From the NCBI GenBank assembly GCA_018389105.1, contig JACATO010001046.1, positions 248,001 through 312,000 of the forward strand: a stretch of 64,000 nt of DNA, in the 5' to 3' direction. Positions 47,111-60,574 of the stretch are shown one piece after another. The notes under the pieces are model-generated. The model made no database searches. It was given only the letters and a program-made list of their open reading frames with translations, and had not been told where the DNA came from. The stretch is from Nautilus pompilius. Taxonomy: Eukaryota > Mollusca > Cephalopoda > Nautilida > Nautilidae. The stretch's first letter is position 1; each line of letters begins with the position of its first letter. A program made the position numbers and the translations under genes.

Positions 47111-49649
47111 CATCATCTATATGATGTAACCAACAAGGTTTTGAGATTGTTTGGTATGCTTTACAATGACATGTCTCTTTCCAACTCTTACCAGGATCAT
47201 TCTGAGAATTGCAACCTTCTGATAAGACAATGGATTTTACCCACTGCTCTTGTTGATAGGATTACAAAAAACAAAAAACATGCGGAGCCAATCATGTATT
47301 ATTGTCAAGAGGGACCATGTCCCCTATTGACTATCTCTAATTTATTTTTTTGTTTGCATTCTTTGTTAGTATTTTCTTTTGTTTCCCTTTAATCTCCTAA
47401 AAGTTATTTGTAATTTACATTTTTCTTTGATAACTTGATACAACTTGTGTTAAACATTTGGTGAATAAAACTAACAATCTTGGAAATTTTTTTTAAGGTT
47501 ATTGCATAACATCTGGAGATTATTGTTTGTTCGTTTGTTTGTTTTTGTGTGTGTGTGTGATGGTTATAATAGTTAATATCTTGATTATGCTTGATAACGA
47601 TGATACTGATTTATGTAAATCAAGACGACTGTAACACGCTCCCCCTGTCTCTTATGTATGAACTTTGGTTACAATAATTTCCAGTTGTATTTGACACAGT
47701 CACTTCAGCAGCTTGAAAATAAATGTACTGTGTGTATGTGCATGTGTTTAGTTTTGAAATCATCAGACTGGATTAAACTTCTTTTTTTGTTTTTTTTTAC
47801 TGTCAGTCTTAGGTTGATAAAAGTGTTGAGATGGTTAGCACTACGATTCTGATATTCAAGACAGTTTGATTTAAAGTAAAGAACTAACTATTGTAGTCGT
47901 GTATATTCACGTGAACGCTTGGGAAGAACATCTGACCTGACTTCAATACTTCAGTCGGTTTTAGTACAATAATTATTTAAGTCTAGGATTGTGATATCTC
48001 TCTGAAGTATGTTAAAGTTACTGAGCTGTTAATGCTGAACGTTTTATTGTATGGACTGATTGATTTCTTCACCCAGCATATGATCATCAACACTGATGTA
48101 GGTAGATTACCACATTATTCCCATCCTTGAAACCATTTGTCTGGAATTATTGTTAATATTTAAGTCAGTGAGAAAGTTTTTGTTTTTCCATGCACCCACA
48201 TGACACCAGATGGTAGCAAAGCTTGGTTTTCAGTCCTCTGACTGACTTAAAGCATGCTCAAGGCAAGTATCTAGTTGGAGGTGGTGGCCTTGGCAACTGG
48301 CAGTTAGTTCAGTATGGCAATCATCTTTGTAGACATGCACCGTTATTGAACATCATTGTGTGATAATATTTTTTACTATTGGTGTGCCTCAAACTGAGAG
48401 AAGTTTGTTTGACAAATCTCTGCACAACATAGGAGCAACTGCTTGAAGGGGTTGAACAATCCCTCTTGTTGGAAACACGCTACTTCATTGAAGGTTGAGG
48501 TGAGAATTCTGCAAGACACACGAGTACTGTAGAGCGTTGGAAATCCAAAGATCTACATGATTGACAATACCAGCTTGAGATTTCTCTCCGGAGGCGCGGA
48601 CTTTCTTTGCTTCACATTGTCGTGGTCAATGAAACATAGATGCATCGCGCTGAACCAGAGAGTAAACGCTGGACAAACAATGCAAACAGTGGTCATACCT
48701 GATTTCCTTACTCTGGAATTGCAAAAGACCTACAGCATCGGTAAGAAAACTGTATAAATTGTGACCAGGTCTCTTACCTACTGTAGAGGAAGCTCAAATC
48801 TCTGTAACTCAATAGGGTTTGCTGATCGAGGGAGTGCTGTTTTAATGTGGCAGCCTTGGGTGACAGTAAACTTTGTTCTTAAGTCCAAATTTGCACCTTG
48901 TATTGCATCCATTTTAAATGAAATTCAAATTTGTGTTTTCAAGAAAATACCAAAAAAAAGATAGATTGGCCGGCTGGCTTCTCTGTGTAATAGTGTTCAT
49001 ATAAGGTCATTGTTCCATAATACAATTTTTGCCTATGACTATATACTTCCAATTATTCTCCCTCAGTTTTCTTTTCTTTGAATACAGAAAGTTTCTTTAT
49101 TTCTTAAAAAATATTTTAGTAACATCACAATTTATAATCAGTTACTTTTTTGAAGAAATGGGTATTTATTTTCTTAAACAGACCTATCATAAATGAATTG
49201 CCAACTCTAATGTCAGTGGGTTGAGGTTATCAATACAAAGAGATAACAGATGAAAGTGGTAATTTCAAAAGCAGTTAGAATTTTAAACTTTTAAAACCCT
49301 TAAGTATATAACCTAATCTCCCAATTCTGACAGGGTAGAAAGAAAATACCGACATTCTTTACTTTTATTTGAACATTTTTGTTATTTTATTTATATATAT
49401 ATATTACAAGGGCTGTTCATTTACCTCTGGGATTGACGTTGTAGTGTAAAAAATAGCACAAGATGGTACCACTGTCATGCTGAGTGCTCATGAAGAAGCC
49501 GTCTAAGCAACGAGTGGCAACTCCAGTTCGATTGTAAAACTGTGGTATGGATACGCGCTGCAGCTGTTGAGATGGACGTTTAGTGAGAAATCTAGCATCG
49601 TTGCACCAGATGTAGGCTAACTTTCACTGCCGCTCTTCAAAATGAAACT

Positions 49650-50225
49650 GGTGCATGAAGATGACCATCCAACAAAAGCAGCCTTGTTTAGAAGGCATGA
49701 GCATTTCCGAGGTGTTCAGTCAGACGTGAAAGTGATGGCGCTTTTTTGACTGCAGAAGTGTCCTAGTCTTGTACCTGTGAGGGGGTGGAACTACTGTCAC
49801 TGGTGCGAGGAATGCAAACATTCTCAGGAAAGAAAGAAAAAAAACAACCTGTGTCGAACAATCCATGATAAGCAGCTAGAAATGCTGCGGAACAACATGG
49901 CATTTTCATCACAACAATGCACAGCTAAGCCAGAGCAGGTGTTGTCCTGGAGGCAATCCATGTTACTAGAGCAGAAGTCTTTGCACCTTTTTTCCACCCC
50001 CCCCCTGATGCTGCCCCTTGCAACTTCTCTTTGTTCCCATTGTTGAAGCTGAAGCTCAGGAGATTAGTTTGCTTTCAGCAAAAAGGTTCAGTGTGCTTTA
50101 GCAATGGTGGTCTCCAAGCACCCTGTTGATGCCTGAGTTCAACGTTGGAGGAAGTCTATCTGACAGCGGGTGGAGTGGTGTGAAAAGGTCAGGACTCGTC
50201 TTGGAGATGAGTAGCCTGGTGAGTA
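49650..50225 (+). pseudogene. old mariner-like transposase remnant
   Basis: Readable pieces are WHFHHNNA (relatives HFHHDNA) and FHPPPDAAPCNFSLFPLLKL (relatives HPPYSPDLAPCDFFLFPKLK), followed by KLRRLVCF and a tail with a GEY segment where mariners end in GDYFE. Frameshifts and stops throughout. Assigned by motif order only. Confidence 0.55.
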
Positions 50226-51849
50226 TTTAAAAGCGTTGGTCTTAGAATTAAATGAATGGCCTGTGCATGTGTGTTTGTGCGTTTGTTTGTTTGTTATATA
50301 TATATATGGAAAAAAAAATTACAAAATTTGTTTATTGAACATGTTCATGGGCTTGTGTTGCTGACCACAATCAGAATTAACTTTGCTATTATTCAAAAGC
50401 AGGACTGGAAGTTGTCCCAAAATTAACCAGCATTTTATTGTGATCATTAACACTGCCCCTGGAAATGTTAAAATAGCATGACTTATCAATTAACTTCATT
50501 TTTCTTTCTAGCTAAGAAGTTAAGGAGTGCAAGAGTTCTCTCTCTTCCATCATAACCTATTGTCTAAATATACTGTTCAAATGTAACATGGCCACTAACA
50601 GAACTGGTCATTTTAAGGTTGTGTTTATTGAGTTAAATAAATCTCAATCTGATCTATCACATGATTCCATAAAAACAAATTTCAGATGAAATACAAATGA
50701 TGACTGCACCATGATTCAGAACATAATTAGTCTTTATTACTCAGTAAATATATCAAATAGAAAATCAGAAAGTTTTAATTAAAAAAAAACAAACCAACCA
50801 ATACCTATGGTACTCTGAACACAATCTACATTTAGTCCCAACAAAGAAAACACTCCAATCTAGCAATAAACACTGCATTACATTGTGATGGCAAGGGTTA
50901 ATCTGACTTGTAAAACACTGTAAAATTTAAAATCAATTAAAAAAAAAATCATTCCTGTTTATATGATAGCAGCTACTTATCCACATGGAAATGGCAGACA
51001 TTTTTTCATATGCAATAATAATAATGTGTGCGCGCACGTATGGTTAAGTAAAGATCCCTAATATTTTGCATTCATATTTAAAGTGGAATAATTTTAGTCA
51101 CTTTTCCCTTCCGAATAATTTGAAGTGTTAATTGGGTAAAAACCTGCATAAAATTACTTTCATGTCTTTGAAAGGAATTCTTTTTTTTTTAAAAAAAAAT
51201 CTATAGTGGCTGCACTAAAATTTTCACTTATCATCTGTCTGTTTTGGGCAGGAAAGTTATTGTCATTTGTTAAAGTCAAAGTGGAAAAAACAGTCAATTA
51301 AAGGAGGGGGCAGCAAAAGACAAAGTCTAATAACTGAAATTTTCTGATAAAATAGCTGCAGTTGGGCTAAGGGAAGTGCATACTGTACAGTGTCACAAAG
51401 ATGGGTAATGCTAAATGAATGGAGGAGGAGAAAAATGAAAACTCATCGATGTTCCGATGGTGTGATCTTCATTGAAAGCTGAATCAAGATGTCAGTTTCT
51501 GATAATGTTAAAAAAAAAAAAAAAAAAGAGCCTTTAGTTCCAATCTCTTGTTACAGAGTTTTGTTGTAGATGAGGACAGCAGGGACAAACTGAAACTGAA
51601 CTGTAAGTTTTCTTAGATTTCGAGGTGGCATATATGCAGAATGTGTAGAAACACATGCTTGCCATTGTGGCAACCATAGGATTAGTTTAGTTGTTGTTGT
51701 CTGGGCCAAGTTTGATGTGATGGAGTGTGGTCTCGCTCTCTCTTCACATGGCTTGTTTATGCATGGATTTCCTTTGCTGGTATTGCGCTGTCCACCTTGC
51801 TTTGATGTAGATGCAGCCCATACATTCATATCCTTATGTTCAGTGGGCT

Positions 51850-52500
51850 ATGAGCATATGAAGTAGCAGCCTGAACTCAGATGTGGGAAGCAGTTACATA
51901 AGCGGCGATTACAGCCATAGAGTTAATACCAAATTGTCTGGAACAATCAGCGAGGAGTGTGCAGAAGGGATTTTTCCGAACAAAGTTGCAAGCGGTCCTA
52001 AGGATTGCTGGCTGGTTATTCACCATTTAGGAATCTGGCAAGCTAAGCCACATTAGCAATGAGATGGTGATCATCTTTAACACAACTGCAGGGTCACAGG
52101 ATCCATAGTGTCTGCGTCTGATGGCTGTCCTGGCCAGTCCATTTCAGCAGCAGCACATTGCTGTGCATGTACAGATGTGGTATTATTTGTTCTATGGCAC
52201 TGCATCAGCTGCGATCAGAAGATGCAGGAGAACCACGCGGACTTAGAATTTTGTCTTGGCACCTAAATATGGCCAAATTCCAAAACCATCTCCCTGCTTG
52301 TTGCACTTGCAGAATGCTTCCCAAGACGTCTGTGCACCAGAATATGGTAGCGCTGTAAAGTGAATTGGGATTCATCATTGAAGTACATAGATGACCATCA
52401 CCAGTGATTTCATTTGTGCTGCTAGGACTGAGCCAGTCATATTGATCTGTGGCGCGGCGATAGGACTGGTCCTATCCGTTGATGTCTGAAAATACTTCTC
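51850..52500 (-). pseudogene. old Tc1-like transposase remnant
   Basis: On the minus strand, across frames: HQRIGPVLSPRHRS (relatives RRP-VGPVLTPRHR), YFNDESQFTLQRYH (first Asp), then DNA matching the MDWP-SPD-NP-EH block, and finally INSM followed by AVIAAY (relatives NSM-RR--AVI-A-GGHT-Y). Heavily decayed. The match to the final block is mainly at DNA level. Confidence 0.6.
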
Positions 52501-53007
52501 CCATTGTTAGTGATACTGTAGTCAGATCACCCAGACTGCAGATTAGAGAGTTGGTACTCTCTCTGACTTTACAAAATGAAGAGTTTTGGTAGGTCCTTTT
52601 GTTGCACATCCACATTTGTTGAGACTGTTCATTTTTCTGGTATGGCTCTGAGCTGTGGGGACTTCCTTTGTTGATGATGGCAGTTGCCAGTGATATAAAA
52701 AAAACAAACAAAAAAACTGTCAAACCAGGGCAGTGGTTACCTAGATTCTTCCAGATTGGGCTACACTCTCATTTAGCCACAAGGTTATCATTACTTTCTT
52801 TTCCATGCGTAATCTACACGATGGAATGTGTTCTGCCAACTTGTGTAGAACTTTGCATGCATAAGTAATCCTTAAAGAGAAAATACAGGGCCCTGAATGC
52901 TCAACTTCAGCTTTTAAGCCAGGTTGGGTATGGGTTGATAAGCGTGCAATGTCTCTACATTGGAGATAACCTCCCGGCCAGACAGCATTGCCTGTTTTCT
53001 GACTTTG

Positions 53008-53225
53008 GCAGGGAAATCCCTACTAGAACTTTCTATTTTTAGATATGGAAAGGAACCAGAACCTTAAGGGAAAGCCACCCTGCCAACTAGCTGGTGGAGA
53101 AGAGGAGAAACCATACTGGTAAGGTACACCAGACTGAGCCAGTCCCAGCCTGGAATGAAACTGGTGCAGTCAGGAGGGTTACTCCTGGTAGTTCAGTAGC
53201 CCAACCACTGGGCCACCAGCTATCT
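53008..53225 (-). repeat. tRNA-type SINE, copy A
   Basis: Minus-strand head GTGGCCCAGTGGTTGGGCTA (box A), box B-like AGTTTCATTCC, and a tail CCATATCTAAAAATAGAAAG then CTAGTAGGGATTT. The tail matches the copies at 54.1 and 59.8 kb, which defines a family. Confidence 0.65.
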
Positions 53226-54060
53226 TAATGTGATACACATTAAATTGCATTTCTTTTTGTGTAGGTGGTAGAAAATCTACTGTACTATTTCATTCATCTC
53301 CTGCACCACTAAAAATGTATCAGTGTATTAAATCCCCAACGGTCAAAAAAGTTGTTATTGTGTAAAAATTAGGGTAATCCCTGTCTATGCTTTAGTATGT
53401 ATGTACACTTTCTTTAAAAGAAAATAATAGGAAATATCAGTTATTAATCTAATATTTTACCAATGAAACTGATGATCATTAATGTAGTTTAAGAGTTAGG
53501 TTTACTAGAGGGTTAAAGGATTTGGAATTGCCTATTTTTTATGGCTTAACAAGTATTAAATATCCTATATCTAGCTAGGTTCATTGTTCTTAATGATTTT
53601 GTATGAATACACTTATTTTATAGCTGTGATACATTTGTTTGTTGGTGTTTTGTTGATTTTTGGGGGCATGGCCCATTTGTGGTTGAGGGGATTTGGCAGT
53701 ATCTTGTGGATGGAATTAGGCACGTTCTGGGAGCTTTGGAATTAATCAGCCTACTAATGTGAGCAGATTTACTTAGGTTGTTTAAAGTATTAGAGAGAGA
53801 AATTGGGAGGGGGCAGGAAGAGAGAATGTGGAGGGGATTATTATGGAAATTTTTTTTCTTACTATCAGATTGAAACCCACCTCAGAGATTCCACGCGTCT
53901 CCACACAGCAGCCTGATCAGTTATCTAGCATTTAATGCATTTCAATTGTGTGAATGAAAATAATCTTATTTACTAAGGAGGTGGAACTAATAGTGTATAT
54001 TTCATAAGCAAATATATATATATACGTATTTCAGCTTTGATAATCTTCATGTTTTTATTT

Positions 54061-54075
54061 ATATATATATATATA
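54061..54075. repeat. (TA)n microsatellite
   Basis: Short TA repeat just before SINE copy B. Confidence 0.85.
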
Positions 54076-54092
54076 AGTAAATCATATCAGAA

Positions 54093-54287
54093 TCTGGGTG
54101 GCCAATGGTGTTCTGGTGGATATGGTTGAGAGCCTGAGTTTAAATTATGGTTGAGACTGGCTTGGTTTGGCATACCTCCCTGGCATAGTTTTATTTCTGC
54201 TGTTCCTCCTTGGCAGCCATATCTGTGTGGGCTTTCTCCCAAATCTAAAAAAAAATTAAAAAAAGAGAAAATTTTGGTGGGATTTTT
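54093..54287 (+). repeat. tRNA-type SINE, copy B
   Basis: Head GGGTGGCCAATGGTGTTCTG, degraded box B, then GTGTGGGCTTTCTCCCAAAT, an A-rich stretch and GGTGGGATTTTT. Same tail as copies A and C. Confidence 0.6.
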
Positions 54288-55176
54288 CATGTGTGTGCGA
54301 CGAATAGATGTTCTACGGGTAACTCTTGGGGGCTGGCTTGGTGCATTGACCCCAACCCCACCTAGGCAACTCGCTTGACCACTGAGACTGTTGCTGCTCC
54401 CCTCCCATTCTTGCTCTTTGCTGCAAAGTTGTCGTCAGACATCAAAAGGTCGGCTCAGGTGTTTGACTAGAAGAAGAAGAATTGCGGTGGTGCGCTTGAG
54501 CCAAACTGTTAAGCCAATCAATTACACAGACACACGTGTACATGGCAGCAGATTATCAGATTACTGATTTAGCAAGAAAACATGGCTTTGGATCCGCTTT
54601 TAACAGTGTCGTTGCACGGTGTGCCAGCTGCTTTCCACCATTGTTAGTTGTGCCATCTAAAACCCCCCCTGCCTACAGATTCACCTTGAAATGTTGGTAA
54701 TGTCCATAACATATGAACCACTTTTTTTCCTCAGCTGAGAACGTGGAATTATTTATCTTTCTTGGCCAGAACAAACACGGTTGGGGGGTTCTATCCCTCC
54801 ACCTCCAGTCAAAATTTTGTGGAAAATAAACTGTGCGAATAAAAGCTTTTGCAAGTGCTCAATTTTCGTTTCTTTGAGGAAGCTGGGATGGTGAAAGCTT
54901 AGAAGTTCGATGTCCTCTCGTTTAGTCGTCATCGTTATTGGACTGTCAACATCTGAAAGATGCTGTCGTCGTCTTATCGGGGCTCTATGACATTTCAAAT
55001 ACTGCGCGAAGAAGATTTTTCCAGTAGTAATGCACGACTAAAAGTATTTACTTGCATGATTTCTGTTTGGTTCTTTTGTTTGCACAGTGTAATTTAAGGC
55101 ATTTGCATTTAGCCAGTTAACGAAGCAATTTTTTTTTCTTGTATCTCTGCTCGCTGTTTTGATACTCTTTTTTTTT

Positions 55177-55197
55177 CTCTCTCTCTCTCTCTCTCTG
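55177..55197. repeat. (CT)n microsatellite
   Basis: CT repeat following a T run. Confidence 0.95.
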
Positions 55198-56410
55198 TTT
55201 GCCCTCCGTACTCCACATTCCAAGCTTTCACTCTTTACATTTCACATTGTGTTAAAAAAAAACAACAACAACATTTTTGTTGCATTGATGTAAAGCAAAC
55301 AAAATTTGTATCGTGTTTGTCGCGAAGACCGTGTAACAACAACGTTCTCAGCACCGCTTGCTGGTGAGTTGGCTGTGTTTGTCTCCACGGATTAATCGAG
55401 TAGCAGGCAACCTCTGCCGTTGCTAAGTCATTTAGCAAACGGTTTGTTTCAATGAGTTTATCATACCTTGCAGGGTTTCCCCATTGGTGAAGATGGTTCT
55501 GAAAATAGGGTGCGGATGGGAAAAAAAAAAAATTAAAATGAGATGTTGGTGTTCCAAGTTGTAAGAGGGCGCTTTGATAAGCTGCCTGTTCTTTCCATTA
55601 GTTAAGAGCAGCGATAACTTTATGGTTGTGTTTGTGACCTTAAAGGACTTTTCGAACCTGTACGGAGTTTCTTCTGTCGAGATGATTGTGAACGGAAGTG
55701 CGTGTCATAGTTGTGCATAGTACACTGCGGTGTTTGATTCTGCACCTTGTCCTAGATGGTGTGTTTTATGGTTTCGTTTTGGTACCCACGCTACCGCTAT
55801 TTCCAACCTCACTTCAGAGAAGCTGCAAAACAAATGGCAGACTACAAAGTTATCTTCATCAAATGAGTGAATTCTTAATAAGCACTTAATAATTTTGGAT
55901 CAGTATTTTTGCATTTGAAACCAAATCTTAATTTGGTTATGTGTTAAGACTGTGTGGCTTTTAAGGTTTCTTGAAGAATAACAGATGATATATCACTTGT
56001 ATAGTTTCCCTCATTTGTCATCTATCTTTAGTCTGTGCGTGACTCTGTGTTACTTATTCTTATCTTTTAGGAAAGTTTCAGAAGGGATAAAATGGCGAGT
56101 ATACTTTGACAGTTTTAGAAATACATAATCTTTGAAACTAATTATTTTGATTTGTAACATGATAAAAATTGCAAAAGAGCAATGATATCTATATAACAAC
56201 AGGAAAAAATAAATTTATGAATGTTAGCAGATTTAAATTTGTAAAATATAAATTTTAATACTGTTTAAAATTTCAGCTGTTTCATTTAAGTTTAATGTTA
56301 AAGACAAAGTAATACTGAAAATAACAAATAGGACAAATTTGAGATATATTTATATGATTTCATTGTTAATACAGAGAGAGATTGCTATTTTAGCCAGATA
56401 TGTTCTTACC

Positions 56411-56586
56411 TCTCTCGCTCTCTCTCTCTTGCTCTCTCTCTCTCCATCTCTCTCTTGCTCTCTCTCTCTCCATCTCTCTCTCCATCGCTCTCTCTCTCTC
56501 ATCGCTCTCTCTCTCCATCGCTCTCTCTCTCTCTCTCGCTCTCTCTCTCTCTCGCTCTCTCTTTCCATCGCTCTCTCTTTCCATCG

Positions 56587-56621
<35 letters not shown>

Positions 56622-56741
56622 CATCTCCCCCTCTCCCTCTCTCTCCCCCTCTCCCTCCCTCCCCCTCTCTCTCTCTCCATCTCTCTCTCCCTCTCTCGCT
56701 CTCTTGCTCTCTCCATCTCCATCTCTCGCTCTCTCTCTCTC
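56411..56741. repeat. compound CT-rich array
   Basis: CT dinucleotides with regular CCATC, CGC and TTGC interruptions, pyrimidine on the plus strand. Reverse complement shares GATGGAGAGAGAG with the 19.1 kb array. Open frames within it are low-complexity and not genes. Confidence 0.97.
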
Positions 56742-59700
56742 ACACAAGATGGAGAGAGTTAGGCAGTGGTAGAATCTGGTAGTATTTACAAGAATTTTAC
56801 CTGAACAGGTGTTATCTTATGTTATGCTGCTGGTCAGACAGGTGGTGAGACACCTGCTCTTTAGGAAAATTTGGAGAGGGGAGCTTCTCATTGTGAAAGT
56901 TAGTTTGGGGGGGGAGATAGATAATGCTTAGAAATTTTAGAAAGGGTTTGTCAGTACTGTAGGCTATAGATATTCTGCTAAAACATTTAGGTACCCGAAA
57001 CTGATACTTGAGGGTCAGGACAAGGAGCTATACTTGGCTTTGAATGCCTACCCTTCAAAACTTCCTGTTTTTTTTTTCTTTCAATGGATTGTTTTGTCTT
57101 TATTCTAGAATTGTTATATTTTTCAAATTGGAGGTTAAAAAAAAACGTTTTTGGGGACTAAAAACTCCTTCAACCCTAACTGGTATTTTATTTCTCTGAA
57201 TGGAAGGTAACAGGGACTGGAGAGTAATTGTTGTTCAGTAGTTGAGTCTCTGCATTAAAAATGTGGCAAAAGCTCTCTGTCATCTCTCCTCTCCATCTCT
57301 CTGTCTCCTCCCCCCTCCCTTCTTTCTATCTTCATTTCCTGTTTCCCCTCTCTGCATGTCCCTTTTGTGGCTTGAGCACTGATGTTTCTGGGCAGGTTCT
57401 CTGGAATCCCACTTAACTAAATGAAACTCTTCCTCACCCCAAAACTCTCCCCCACATTCTTTCTGTTTTGGCCCCTTGGAAGATGCAATATCAGAAACTA
57501 GCCAGTGCCCTCATTAAAAGACAACAACAATAATAAAGAAACCTAGAATAGTAGATTGACAAAAAAAATTATTGAAACTAAACTAAATGCTTACAAAGTT
57601 GGGTCATTTTAGGCATGGTGGTCAGAAGATCACACAAGATAGTTAATTAATTTAATTAGAACTATAACTAGAAAGAGAATGGGTCAGTTTAGACATTAAA
57701 AGGACATTTTAAGAGGTTAAAACTCCGGTAGACTGTTAGAACTTTTGCTGGACTTGTATATTATATATATGTAATATATTGTGGCAATGTAGATTGATTG
57801 CTAAAGTCCTCTACCCATAGAAACATGAAATATTGGAAGTAACGTATGAGTGCGTGCTAATTTTTGGAGAGAAAAAAACCAACGGTGTGTGCTTGTGAGC
57901 AATAACTTACTATTATTTTATTGTGTCATTGAAACTTAAACTTTGAATAACTGGACCTGCTTAAGTCAGGGGTGCTGTGCCTAGTGTTTTTCTTAGGAAT
58001 TAAAGTTGTTTAGTGTTTCAATTTTCAGGTTGGTAAGGGATCTACATCCATTCTAATTTTGCATGACTTTGTTGATGAGCTTCTTGAATGTGATGAAATC
58101 ATCTCTTGTGGCTTTCTGAGTTCAATACTTCCAGTCCTTTGAGTGATAGAGTAGAAGTCAATTATTTCCCTACTACCATCATTCCAGGATACATAGCACA
58201 AAGATCAGGTTGTGAGAGAGACACATGATAATTAAAAAGAACAACTTGAAGTCAAATTTTCATTTATTTCACACATGACATTCCATTCTGTGTTCAAATT
58301 CTTTATTTTGTCCCGATCACATGGCAGTCCCTTGCTCTAGTTAGCTGTCTGTGTTTTATAAGACAAGCTTCTGTAAACGCTGTGTAGAAGTTGAGCAGAC
58401 TCAAGAATTTGGTGCTGTAGATTGTTAAGAATTTAGTCTGTTTTTTTTTTCAGTTGGCTTAACAAACATTTCTTGTCCTCCTCATTTGGGAATTTAATAT
58501 AAAGGCCTTTGTTAGTCAAATTATGGACTGAAGTCATTACTTCTTCCAGTGGATATCTGGCTGATTAATCTAAATGTAGCTGCTGCCAGCCTGACTACCA
58601 CTAGATCTGTCCTGTCTTAGTAGATATTTTTCATAGACAGTAATAATGGTGATGGTAATTTAAAGACAACATTCAAAGATCACATGTGAGAAAGTCAGTA
58701 GGTTTTACCGGATTGGACTAATATGGACTTCAGTCGCAGAGCAACTTCTGTATTTCCAAGATATTCTTTTGTATTGGATTCTTGTTAGAAAAAAAAGAAT
58801 ATAGCGAAGACATTCAATCTATGACTCTTAATGTTTTTTTTTTTTTGAAGATTCCATAGCTCTTGCAGGCGCTAGTTGGACTAGATGGCCTCTGCAGTGT
58901 GTTTAGGGGAGATTAGGTTTACACCTCTCTCTCAGCAAAGCTCGTACTCCGATGTCGCTTCCAGTTCTGTCAAATGCACTTTGTTTGGTAGTACCTCTTG
59001 CTTGAATAGAAAGTTTGCTGCAACAGCCACGTTTGTTTGCATTAACTGTTATAACTTCAGCATTTTTAGCAGCTTTAAGTACTTGTGAAATTGGTTGGGT
59101 TTTGAGACTTTTGAGTGGAAGAATTGTTGATTTTTGCCTTTTGATTTTCACTTAACCCTGATAGAAACAAATATGAATAAATCAGTTATGCACTGAAGTT
59201 TTAAATTTATAAAATGGAAAAAAAAAATTGTTTTGTCTTCATAAATGTATTTAATTTAAAATGACTTTAAAAATTAACTATAATATGATAATTATAATGT
59301 TTAATAATAATTATTTTTGGGAAAATCCACAAATTTTCTACTGATTTAAAAACATTTTATTACTTTAACTATAATTATGATGATATTTTATTGATAACTA
59401 AGTCTGGTTCAATAGTTATGTTTGAAATGAGAAAGAATCAATATTTAATTTTTTTTGGTTAATCAAAATTAATAAATTTACATGTATTCTGTGTAATTTA
59501 ATCTGATACAAAATATTCTGCAGTTGCTGGAATATACAACATTTACGAATGATGACTGCTGGGTTGGGGGGAGGCTATTGGGCAATCTCTGGAGCAGAGC
59601 CATGCGTTTCTCACCACCTTAGTAGAGTTGACAAATGAACCTATGTTGCAGCAATCCTTTCCTGTCACCATTATCAGGGCTAGGTCCTCAGGTGCACTCT

Positions 59701-59805
59701 TGAAAAGCAGCGACATCGACATCTGCTGTAAGCGTCTCCATCTTTATATTTGTTAAAATTTGTCTTATTTTTTAAAAAATTCTTTAACTCTTATGTGAGT
59801 TCTAT

Positions 59806-59997
59806 GTGTAGGTTAGCTTACCAGATTGTTAACGTAGAGGACCAGAGTTAGAATCCTGGTCAGCACTGGCTCTTTTTTTGCATACTTGGTAGAGAGAGGG
59901 AGAGACGGAGTGACTGACCGACTCTCTCTCTCTCAGACAATCGTGTGGGTTTCCTTCCACATCTGAAAAATGAAGACGCCTAGTAGGGATTTTTTTA
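59806..59997 (+). repeat. tRNA-type SINE, copy C
   Basis: Head TAGGTTAGCTTACCAGATTG, box B-like GAGTTAGAATCCTGG, internal GA and CT runs, then GTGTGGGTTTCCTTCCACAT, CTGAAAAATGAAG and CTAGTAGGGATTT. Best-preserved copy of the family. Confidence 0.7.
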
Positions 59998-60574
59998 GAT
60001 ACTTGTTGCATGGGTTCCTATGCAGCCTGACCAAGGCTGTCCTGCACATTTCCTTTTCGTCTTTCCTTAAAGTCAGAACAGGAATCTGCAAAGCAAGCAA
60101 GCTTATGAGATATCTTGATGCTATGATATTGATAATCATAAATTTAAAAAAAAAATCATACCTTGACTCTGATAGTAATCTAGATAATAACTAGTTATTT
60201 CTCTTTGTTAATGAATATTCATATTATGTACCTTTAATTACATCTAACAGAGATGTTACAATAGTTTTAATGGTATAAAAGTTCAAGTAGTACAGTAATA
60301 CCCTGCTTATCACTGATTCGCTATAGTTCTCTTTCTTCTTGGAGTCCTTACTAACTACCATCTCAATTTTCAACCTTAGCTTCTTAAGCGACTAATGTGT
60401 ACCCTGCAGAATCATAACTCATTTGTCAAAATTGAAACATCACTCCCTCAAGTAGATCGATGGTGTGCATGCGTAGACAACTTGCTATACAGGTGCATCT
60501 CAAAAAATTAGAATATCGTGGAAGAGTTCATTTTTTTCTGTAATTTAGCAGTGAAACTTTCATATATTCTAGAT

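Noticed and set aside
55488..56100. Acceptor-like sites (55,494 and 56,070) as exon 3 of the divergent gene
   Set aside because: In the phase required by exon 2, both run into stop codons within about six codons.
56339..56782. Open frames of 147 codons and less
   Set aside because: Low-complexity CT array.
58903..59151. 82-codon minus-strand frame with balanced composition
   Set aside because: No recognisable motif, start context or splice context.
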